Positions 30,875 to 36,792 of a stretch of DNA of 36,792 bases are shown piece by piece. The DNA comes from an uncultured Clostridia bacterium (lineage in GTDB: Bacteria; Bacillota; Clostridia; Christensenellales; Aristaeellaceae), in the NCBI GenBank assembly GCA_934662505.1, contig CAKUKE010000019.1, positions 1 to 36,792 on the forward strand, in the 5' to 3' direction. Numbering within the stretch: position 1 is the stretch's first letter; every line of letters begins with the position of its first letter. Under the pieces are notes generated by a model, which worked only from the letters and a program-made list of their open reading frames with translations, did not search any database and was not told the DNA's origin. The translations under genes and the position numbers were made by a program.

Positions 30875-32254
30875 ATGGGCTATTCCCTGACCCGCCGCAA
30901 ACGTTTTTCTTTTACGCCCGAGGGGGGCATGTTTTCCGGCCGCGCGCTGGCGGCGCTGATCCTGCCCCTGATTGTGGAGCAGTTTCTGGCCGTGCTGGTG
31001 GGCATGGCCGACACAGTCATGGTGACCGCCACAGGTGAAAACGCGGTGTCCGCCGTTTCGCTGGTCGATACGCTGAACGTGCTGCTCATTCAGGTTTTTT
31101 CCGCCATGGGCGCAGGCGGCGCCATCATTGCGGCGCAGTATCTGGGGCATAAGGATCTGCCGAACGCCTGCGATGCGTCCAAACAGCTCATGCTCTCCTC
31201 GCTCATCCTTTCCACCCTCGTCGCCGTACCGGTCGCCATTTTCCGCGGTCCGGTGCTGGGGCTGATCTACGGCCGGCTGGATGAGGATATTCTCCGTCAG
31301 GCGGAAGATTACCTGCATTTATCTGCCCTGAGCTACCCCTTTCTGGCGCTGTACAACGGCGGGGTCGGCCTGCTGCGCGCCATGGGCAACTCCAAATCCT
31401 CCATGTGGACCAGTCTGGTCATGAACCTGATCAACATCGCCGGCAACGCCCTGCTCATTTACGGGTGCGGTCTGGGCGTCGTAGGCGCGGGCGCCGCTTC
31501 CCTTCTGTCCCGCGCCGTATCCGCATTGATCATCCTGAAGCTGCTGTTCAACCCCCATCTGCCGGCGCACCTTGAAAAGCACAAGGGCTGGCGGCTGGAA
31601 TGGGGCATGATCCGCCGTATCATGCAGGTAGGCGTGCCCAACGGGCTGGAAAACGGTCTGTTTCAGGTGGGCAAGCTGGTCATCGCAGGCGTGCTGGCCG
31701 CGCTGCCCGCCTCCATGATCGCCGCCAACGCCATCTGCAACAGCGTATCCAGCGTAGTCAACATTCCCGGCAACGCCATGGCGCTGGCTTCCATCACCGT
31801 CATCGGTCAGTGCATGGGCGCGGGCGACGTCCGTCAGGCGCGCGCCTACGGCAACCGTATGCTGGGGCTGATGTACGCCTCCGTGTTTCCCACCAACCTG
31901 CTTCTTCTGCTGTTTCCCGCCTTTTTTGCCGGCATATTCAATATTTCTCCTGCCGGCACGGAGGCTTCCATTGAGATCATGCGGCTGTACGCCATCTTTT
32001 CCATCATTCTGTGGACGCCGTCCTTTGGTCTGCCCAACCTTCTGCGCGCCGCGGGCGACGCCCGGTACACCATGGTCGTTTCCATGGTCAGCATGCTGGT
32101 GCTGCGGCTGGGCATGTGCTACCTGATGGTGTATGCCATGGATCTGGGGCTGCTGGGCATCTGGCTGGCCATGTTCGCCGACTGGGCCGCCCGCGCCGCT
32201 TTTTTCGTCACCCGCTACCTCAATGGCAAATGGCTGCGTCATAAACTCATCTGA
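30875..32254 (+). CDS. MATE-family multidrug/sodium antiporter
   Basis: ATG 30875 follows AAAAGGAGG; 459 residues, the usual length. Twelve hydrophobic helices can be counted in two homologous halves. Typical MATE features include the N-terminal ALILPLIVEQFLAVLVGMAD with TVMV following it, GLLRAMGNSKSSMW in the first half, and its counterpart NLLRAAGDARYTM in the second half. Members expel cationic drugs or other small molecules with Na+ or H+ entering; the substrate cannot be deduced. It is transcribed alone, converging on pepT, with a shared terminator at 32297-32336. No regulator gene sits beside it. Confidence 0.95.
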   Translation: MGYSLTRRKRFSFTPEGGMFSGRALAALILPLIVEQFLAVLVGMADTVMVTATGENAVSAVSLVDTLNVLLIQVFSAMGAGGAIIAAQYLGHKDLPNACDASKQLMLSSLILSTLVAVPVAIFRGPVLGLIYGRLDEDILRQAEDYLHLSALSYPFLALYNGGVGLLRAMGNSKSSMWTSLVMNLINIAGNALLIYGCGLGVVGAGAASLLSRAVSALIILKLLFNPHLPAHLEKHKGWRLEWGMIRRIMQVGVPNGLENGLFQVGKLVIAGVLAALPASMIAANAICNSVSSVVNIPGNAMALASITVIGQCMGAGDVRQARAYGNRMLGLMYASVFPTNLLLLLFPAFFAGIFNISPAGTEASIEIMRLYAIFSIILWTPSFGLPNLLRAAGDARYTMVVSMVSMLVLRLGMCYLMVYAMDLGLLGIWLAMFADWAARAAFFVTRYLNGKWLRHKLI

Positions 32255-32296
32255 CCGCCTGCACCGCTCACTGCAAATCAACCTTCAGCATGAAAG

Positions 32297-32336
32297 AAAA
32301 GCGCGCCGCGTTTGTGCAAAACGCGGTGCGCTTTTT
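32297..32336. terminator. Bidirectional terminator between the MATE gene and pepT
   Basis: AAAAGCGCGCCGCGTTT (32297-32313) pairs with AAACGCGGTGCGCTTTT (one mismatch) and ends in TTTTT. The A/T flanks allow it to end both converging transcripts. Confidence 0.85.
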
Positions 32337-32346
32337 GATATGATCG

Positions 32347-33573
32347 TTATTTTGCCGTCGCCAGCGTGACCAGCACGTCCGTCATTTTGCGCATCTGGCA
32401 GACGGACACGTACTCCATCACCCCGTGGCAATTGTTGCCGCCCATGCCCAGATTGGGGCAGGGGAGCCCCATGTAGGACAGCCGCGCGCCGTCCGTACCG
32501 CCCCGGATGGGCACCGTGCAGGGCGTGACGCCGTTGGCACGGAGCGCCGCAAAGGCGCGCTCCAGCACAAAGGGCGCTTCCTCGATCTTCGGCCGCATGT
32601 TGTAATACGTGTCCCGCAGGGAGACGGTCACGGTGCCCTCGCCCCATTTGTCATTCAGATAAGCGGCGATTTTTTCAAAACGCGCCTTCCGGGCATTGAA
32701 TTTCTCCATATCGTGGTCGCGGATGATATATCGCATCACGCAGCGGCTCTCGTCGCCCTCGATGCCGCCCAGATGGGCAAAGCCCTCGTAGCCTTCGGTG
32801 TTTTCGGGGATTTCCAGCGGCGGCAGCATGCCGTTAAATTCGATGGCGATGCGGATGGCGTTGCGCATTTTGTTCTTGGCGCTGCCCGTGTGGATGTTGA
32901 AGCCCCGGACTTCCACCGTCGCCGAAGCGGCGTTGAAGCATTCGTACTCCACCTCGTCGATCTCGTAACCGTCCACGGTATAGGCGTAGTCCGCGCCGAA
33001 GGCGGCCAGATCAAACGCATCCGCGCCCGCACCGATCTCCTCGTCCGGTGTAAAGGCCACCGCGATTTTCCCGTGCGGGATTTCCGGATGCCGTGCCAGA
33101 TGCTCCACCGCCGCCATGATCTCGCTCACGCCGGCCTTGTCGTCCGCGCCCAGCAGGGTGGTGCCGTCGGTCACAATCAGCTCGTCCCCCACCACCTTCT
33201 TCAGCGCCGGAAAATTTCTGGCCTGCATCACAATGCCCAGCTTTTCATTGAGCACAAGATCCCCGCCCTCGTAAACGACCCTGCGGGGGTGAATGGGCGC
33301 CGAAGGCACGCTGTTGACCGTATCCATGTGGGAAATCAGCCCCAGCACCTTTTCATTTTCGCAGCCTGCCGTGGCCGGCAGGGAAGCGTACACATAGCAG
33401 TGCTCATCCACCCGCGCATCCGTCAGCCCCATATCCCGGAGTTCCTGCGCCAGAAGGCGCGCCAGCTTCCACTGGCTCTCCGTAGAAGGGCAGGTCACGC
33501 CGCTCATCTCGTCGCTGGCCGTATCAATGGCAATATACCGCAGAAAACGCTCGTCCGCCCGTTCCATTTTCAT
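32347..33573 (-). CDS. pepT: Peptidase T (tripeptide aminopeptidase)
   Basis: ATG 33573 follows AAGGAG and overlaps the upstream HAD gene by four bases. The 408-residue product matches M20B peptidase T throughout. LISHMDTV holds the first zinc ligands, LLGADDKAGVSEIM the bridging Asp, FTPDEEIGAGAD the catalytic Glu, YTVDG the next ligand, and IRGGTDGARLSYMGLPCPN the C-terminal His-region motif. It removes N-terminal residues from tripeptides in the cytoplasm using two zinc ions. It is the last gene of the ruvC-ruvA-ruvB-HAD-pepT operon and has no function in common with the Ruv proteins, so the link is probably only shared transcription. Confidence 0.97.
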   Translation of the reverse strand: MKMERADERFLRYIAIDTASDEMSGVTCPSTESQWKLARLLAQELRDMGLTDARVDEHCYVYASLPATAGCENEKVLGLISHMDTVNSVPSAPIHPRRVVYEGGDLVLNEKLGIVMQARNFPALKKVVGDELIVTDGTTLLGADDKAGVSEIMAAVEHLARHPEIPHGKIAVAFTPDEEIGAGADAFDLAAFGADYAYTVDGYEIDEVEYECFNAASATVEVRGFNIHTGSAKNKMRNAIRIAIEFNGMLPPLEIPENTEGYEGFAHLGGIEGDESRCVMRYIIRDHDMEKFNARKARFEKIAAYLNDKWGEGTVTVSLRDTYYNMRPKIEEAPFVLERAFAALRANGVTPCTVPIRGGTDGARLSYMGLPCPNLGMGGNNCHGVMEYVSVCQMRKMTDVLVTLATAK

Positions 33574-34217
33574 TGTTTTTCTCCTTCTTTGTCTTCGATC
33601 GCTTTTCGCATGTCCGTCATGGACGCATACCGCCAGGGCGTGGGATAGTCGGGGTAGAACCCGTCCGGGTCAAACAGAATGCCCGCCATGCCCGCGTTTT
33701 TACCCGCGTCCAGATCAATGTCCCGGTCGCCCACCATGACGCAGTCCGCCGCCTGAAGCCCGTAGCGGGTCATCATGGCCAGCAGCGCGTCAGGCGCAGG
33801 CTTCAGGGGATACCCGTCCGCGCCGGTCACGCTGCCGGAAAAAAGCCCGGTCAGACCGTTGCGCGCCAGCGCGTCCAACGCCCCCGTTCCCCGGTGCGTG
33901 TACAGGTAATTGCGCCCACCGCCGCGCACCACCGCCTCCAGCACTTCCCGTGCGCCGGGAAAAAGGCGCATGGTGTCGTCGCTCTCTTCCTCGCTGTGCA
34001 CGTGATAAGCCGCCAGCACGGCGTCCGCCGCCGCGCCCGACCGCGCCGCGTACCAGTCCGCAGCATAGCCCAGCGACCGCTTGACCAGCGGCAGCGCCGT
34101 ATCAAAGTCCGTCCGCACCCCTGTGTCCGCCAGCCCCTTCACAAACGCCCGGGTGATCCGTCCATAGGTGTCGAACAGCGTCCCGTCAAAATCCCAGAAA
34201 AAATGCGTCCATTTCAT
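33570..34217 (-). CDS. HAD-superfamily hydrolase, phosphoglycolate phosphatase-like
   Basis: ATG 34217 overlaps the ruvB stop by four bases, with AAGGAG inside the end of ruvB; 215 residues. Motif I is FFWDFDGTLFDTYGRI with both Asp residues intact, motif II lies in YLYTHRGTGALDAL, and motif IV is VMVGDRDIDLDAGKNAGM. A helical C1 cap spans about residues 17-85. The layout is that of Gph/YjjG-type phosphatases, which dephosphorylate phosphoglycolate, nucleotides or sugar phosphates. Phosphoglycolate arises during repair of oxidised DNA ends, so its place after ruvB could be meaningful, but this is only inference. It differs clearly from the HAD protein at 22558-23199. Confidence 0.93.
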   Translation of the reverse strand: MKWTHFFWDFDGTLFDTYGRITRAFVKGLADTGVRTDFDTALPLVKRSLGYAADWYAARSGAAADAVLAAYHVHSEEESDDTMRLFPGAREVLEAVVRGGGRNYLYTHRGTGALDALARNGLTGLFSGSVTGADGYPLKPAPDALLAMMTRYGLQAADCVMVGDRDIDLDAGKNAGMAGILFDPDGFYPDYPTPWRYASMTDMRKAIEDKEGEKQ

Positions 34218-35278
34218 GGTTCTTCTCCTTCATCAGCATTTTCGCCCATGTCCATGCGCATCTGTTCCCCCGCGCCTTCCGTCTGGGGCGGTGTTTTGCC
34301 CAGATGCCGGAACGCGGCGGGCGTGGCCACCCGTCCCCGGGGCGTGCGCATGATGAAGCCCAGCTGCATCAGATACGGCTCGTACACGTCCTCAATGGTC
34401 ACCGCGTCCTCCCCGGTGGTCGCCGCCAGCGTATCCAGCCCCACCGGTCCGCCGCCGAACTTGTCGATCATGGTGCTCAGCACCGCCCGATCCACCTGAT
34501 CCAGCCCCAGTTCATCCACATGGAGCATATCCAGCCCCTCCCGCGCCACCTGATAGGTGATGCGTCCGTCCGCCCGCACCTGTGCAAAGTCCCGCACCCG
34601 CTTGAGCATGCGGTTGGCGATACGGGGAGTGCCCCGGCTGCGCCGGGCGATCTCCATGATGCCGTCCTCATCCCATTCCATGCCCAGAATGCCCGCCGAC
34701 CGGGCGGCGATGGACGCCAGCTCCTCCGGCGAGTACATCTGCAGCCGGTACAGAATGCCGAAGCGATCCCTCAGCGGCGCGGACAATTGTCCCGCCCGGG
34801 TGGTGGCGCCCACCAGCGTAAACTTGGGCAGATCCAGCCGGATGGAACGGGCGGTGGGCCCCTTGCCGATCATAATATCCAGCGCATAGTCCTCCATGGC
34901 CGGATAAAGCACTTCCTCCACCGCCCGTGAGAGACGGTGAATCTCATCGATAAAGAGCACATCTCCCTGATTGAGGTTGGTCAGGATGGAGGCCAGATCC
35001 CCCGGCCGCTCTATGGCCGGGCCGCTGGTGATGCGGATGTTCTGCCCCATTTCGGCCGCCACGATGCAGGCCAGCGTGGTCTTGCCCAGTCCCGGAGGGC
35101 CGTAGAGCAGAATATGATCCAGCGCGTCGTGCCGTTTGAGCGCGGCGGAAATATACACCTGCAGGCTCTGGCGTACGCTCTCCTGCCCCACATAGTCCCG
35201 CAGGGTATGGGGACGCAGGGAGGTTTCGGTATCCTCGTCTTCCCGCCGAGCCGTGGTGGAAAGCAGTCTGTCTTCCAT
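34214..35278 (-). CDS. ruvB: Holliday junction branch migration ATPase RuvB
   Basis: ATG 35278 lies six bases after the ruvA stop; 354 residues, slightly longer at the N-terminus than the typical ~335-345. Walker A is GPPGLGKTT, Walker B is DVLFIDEIHRL, sensor 1 is GATTRAG, and RDRFG contains the arginine finger. The C-terminal winged-helix domain ends with RTPRGRVATPAAFRHLG. Hexameric RuvB rings, loaded by RuvA, pump the two duplex arms of a Holliday junction during recombinational repair. It is third in the ruvCAB operon. All catalytic elements are present. Confidence 0.99.
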   Translation of the reverse strand: MEDRLLSTTARREDEDTETSLRPHTLRDYVGQESVRQSLQVYISAALKRHDALDHILLYGPPGLGKTTLACIVAAEMGQNIRITSGPAIERPGDLASILTNLNQGDVLFIDEIHRLSRAVEEVLYPAMEDYALDIMIGKGPTARSIRLDLPKFTLVGATTRAGQLSAPLRDRFGILYRLQMYSPEELASIAARSAGILGMEWDEDGIMEIARRSRGTPRIANRMLKRVRDFAQVRADGRITYQVAREGLDMLHVDELGLDQVDRAVLSTMIDKFGGGPVGLDTLAATTGEDAVTIEDVYEPYLMQLGFIMRTPRGRVATPAAFRHLGKTPPQTEGAGEQMRMDMGENADEGEEP

Positions 35279-35284
35279 TTAAAA

Positions 35285-35890
35285 TCACATCCCCGCCATG
35301 TTTTTCAGCGCCAGCCGCACCAGTTCATCCGGGTGATTCGCCTGATCCTTCACCCTTGCCACCGCGCCCGCCGCCTCCGAGGCGGTGTAGCCCAGCGCCT
35401 GCAGCGCCGCCAGCGCCTCGGACACCGCGTCGTCCTGCAGCGCCGCACGATCCAGCACCGGCGTGCCCGCAGGCAGTGAAAAGTCTTCCTTGCTCAAGGT
35501 TTCCTGCAGCTCCAGCGCAATGCGCTGCGCCGTCTTTTTGCCGATGCCCGGCGCGCGGGACAGCGCCGTCACATCCCCCGTCATGATCGCCAGCGTCAGA
35601 TCCCGCAGGGGCATGCTGCCCAGCATGCCCACCGCGCTCTTGGGGCCAATGCCCGACACGCCCACCAGCCGGTGGAACATCTGCCTTTCCTCCCGGGAGG
35701 CAAAGCCGTACAGCTCCACCCCGTCCTCCCGCACGGCCAGATAGGTATACAGCTTCATTTTTTCACCCGCCGGCGGCGCGCTTTGCAGGGTGGTGGCGCT
35801 GCAGGTGACGGCGTAGCCCACGCCCATCACGTCCAGCACGATTTCCCCCTGATTTTTTTCGGCGACTACGCCGTTCAAAAATGCGATCAT
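35285..35890 (-). CDS. ruvA: Holliday junction DNA-binding protein RuvA
   Basis: ATG 35890 follows AAGGAG; 201 residues, the normal size. Domain I (OB fold, about 1-64) starts MIAFLNGVVAEKNQGEIVLD. Domain II has the two helix-hairpin-helix motifs, LVGVSGIGPKSAVGML and LSRAPGIGKKTAQRIALEL, that clamp the junction. A flexible linker then leads to domain III (about 150-201), which contacts RuvB. RuvA tetramers hold the junction square-planar for RuvB. It lies ten bases after ruvC in the same operon. Confidence 0.99.
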   Translation of the reverse strand: MIAFLNGVVAEKNQGEIVLDVMGVGYAVTCSATTLQSAPPAGEKMKLYTYLAVREDGVELYGFASREERQMFHRLVGVSGIGPKSAVGMLGSMPLRDLTLAIMTGDVTALSRAPGIGKKTAQRIALELQETLSKEDFSLPAGTPVLDRAALQDDAVSEALAALQALGYTASEAAGAVARVKDQANHPDELVRLALKNMAGM

Positions 35891-35900
35891 GTTTTTCTCC

Positions 35901-36395
35901 TTATTTCATCAGAAACTGCATGCGCTGCGCGCCGCAGTTAATGTGGGTGATGGCTGCTGCCACCGCGTCCGCCGCATCGTCCGGGCGCAGAATATCCTCC
36001 AGATGCAAAAGCAGCTTGACCATGTGCTGCACCTGGTGCTTGTCCGCCTTGCCATAGCCCACCACCGCCTGCTTGATCTGCATGGGGGTGTACTCAAACA
36101 GCGGCCGTCCGTACTCCGAGCAGGCGCACAGCGCCGCGCCCCTTGCCGCGCCCACGTTCAGCGCGGTGGTCACGTTGCGGGCAAAAAACAGTTCTTCAAA
36201 AACCACCTCATCCGGCCTGTAAAGGGTCAGCAGATCCCGCGTTCCCGTAAAAATGCCGTGCAGACGCTCCGGAAAGCGGGTGTCCGGCGTGGTGATCACC
36301 ACACCGCCCTTGACCAGCTCCATCCGCCGTCCGTCCGTATCGATAATGCCGTACCCCATGGTCGCCAACCCCGGATCGATGCCCAATACCCGCAT
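35901..36395 (-). CDS. ruvC: Holliday junction resolvase RuvC
   Basis: ATG 36395 is six bases after AGGAGG and gives 164 residues. The RNase H-fold catalytic acids are visible: D7 in MRVLGIDPGLATMGYG, Glu in VVFEELFFARN (about residue 67), and the Asp pair in DDAADAVAAAITH near 139-143. The QIKQAVVGYGKADKHQVQ segment is the family's DNA-contact region. It cuts Holliday junctions symmetrically after RuvAB migration. It is the first gene of the ruvC-ruvA-ruvB-HAD-pepT operon, directly behind a near-consensus promoter. No damage-box operator was recognised. Confidence 0.99.
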   Translation of the reverse strand: MRVLGIDPGLATMGYGIIDTDGRRMELVKGGVVITTPDTRFPERLHGIFTGTRDLLTLYRPDEVVFEELFFARNVTTALNVGAARGAALCACSEYGRPLFEYTPMQIKQAVVGYGKADKHQVQHMVKLLLHLEDILRPDDAADAVAAAITHINCGAQRMQFLMK

Positions 36396-36418
36396 ACGCA
36401 GCCTCCTGTCGTCCTTTC

Positions 36419-36448
36419 ATTATACCAAACAAACGGAAGGGGTGTCAA
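36419..36448 (-). promoter_or_regulatory. Promoter of the ruvCAB operon
   Basis: On the minus strand a perfect TTGACA (36448-36443), 18-base spacer and perfect TATAAT (36424-36419), 23 bases before the ruvC start. I saw no LexA-type operator overlapping it, so expression is probably constitutive. Confidence 0.92.
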
Positions 36449-36494
36449 CGAAAGTTTGTTCCCCTTTTGTTCCCGACCGTATGCGGAAAGGCGC

Positions 36495-36524
36495 AAAAAA
36501 GCCGGGGCATTTCCGCCTCGGCTC
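36495..36524 (-). terminator. Terminator of the second surface-repeat gene
   Basis: On the minus strand AGCCGAGGC pairs with GCCCCGGCT (one mismatch) around a 6-base loop, followed by TTTTTT (36500-36495). It lies about 105 bases past the stop at 36631. Confidence 0.75.
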
Positions 36525-36630
36525 CTGAATGAATGAAACCTGTGCCGCCTGTTTTCACGCAGCGCTTCTTCCGTGCAGCCCGACCACAGGCATATTGAGA
36601 GAACAGCTTGCCGGGTGTGTCAGCGCCGCC

Positions 36631-36792
36631 TTACTTGACCACGGTGGGCGTGCAATGCACCCAGTCGGATTTATTCCCCTTCGCGTCCTGCACCTTGACC
36701 GTCATGGTGTAGGTGCCCGCTTCGGTGAAATCGATACGGTAGTTGTCTTCCATAATCCAGCCGGAGTTGTGGTAGACCACTCCGTCCTTGTA
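36631..36792 (-). CDS. C-terminal end of a second surface-repeat protein (paralogue of 16978-19491)
   Basis: The gene enters from the right edge, and only 53 codons plus TAA are visible. The product runs YKDGVVYHNSGWIMEDNY, then FTEAGTYTMTVKVQD, and ends SDWVHCTPTVVK. It matches the second half of the repeat carried five times by the amidase-domain protein at 16978-19491, including the same end of the protein just after the last repeat. It lies on the opposite strand. The N-terminal domains are outside the window, so its function cannot be told; a secreted, wall-associated protein is likely. Confidence 0.85.
   Translation of the reverse strand, partial: YKDGVVYHNSGWIMEDNYRIDFTEAGTYTMTVKVQDAKGNKSDWVHCTPTVVK

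Overview
The window looks like chromosomal DNA from a GC-rich member of the Firmicutes, most likely a clostridial gut-type lineage. This is inference from several signs: a T-box leader in front of pheS, a DUF896 (YnzC-type) small protein, a PrsA-type lipoprotein foldase, a YugP-type zinc peptidase, strong AGGAGG ribosome binding sites, consensus sigma-A promoters, and no outer-membrane genes. No rRNA gene is present, so the genus cannot be fixed.

Left part, about 600 to 12,330: accessory DNA. After the end of an NAD-dependent epimerase gene (1-606) comes a mosaic of modules. There is a frameshifted remnant of an ABC exporter. Next is a plasmid-type partition module (ParM-like actin ATPase plus a small ParR-like protein) with a Xre-type regulator facing away from it. 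A five-gene block follows: response regulator, histidine kinase, ABC ATPase, 949-residue FtsX-type permease and a membrane-anchored exported protein with duplicated beta domains. It resembles peptide-antibiotic sensing and detoxification systems. Much of this DNA (about 3,000-6,300) is visibly lower in GC than the backbone. The module junctions carry strings of consecutive perfect hairpins (707-779, 1318-1465, 4403-4523), two of which share an extended GCT-loop hairpin followed by TGGATTCCC. Clusters of GATACC/GGTATC lie at both ends of the ParMR-Xre unit and could be centromere-like ParR sites. These two features are the least explained structure in the window.

Right part, about 12,330 to 36,792: core chromosome. 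tRNA-Ala(CGC) with its own terminator marks the change. Then come pheS-pheT on the minus strand under a T-box leader, and divergently a secreted amidase-domain protein with five copies of a ~90-residue surface repeat. After these lie leuS, a HAD phosphatase, a zinc metallopeptidase and the PrsA foldase. A minus-strand envelope operon follows (M1 peptidase, GT2-GtrA glycosyltransferase, NAGPA-type protein, divergent Lgt-family membrane protein, DUF896), then a MATE exporter, and ruvC-ruvA-ruvB-HAD-pepT as one minus-strand operon under a near-perfect promoter.

The last 162 bases hold the end of a second gene with the same surface repeat, in inverted orientation to the first copy about 17 kb away. 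The pair could recombine and invert the segment between them.
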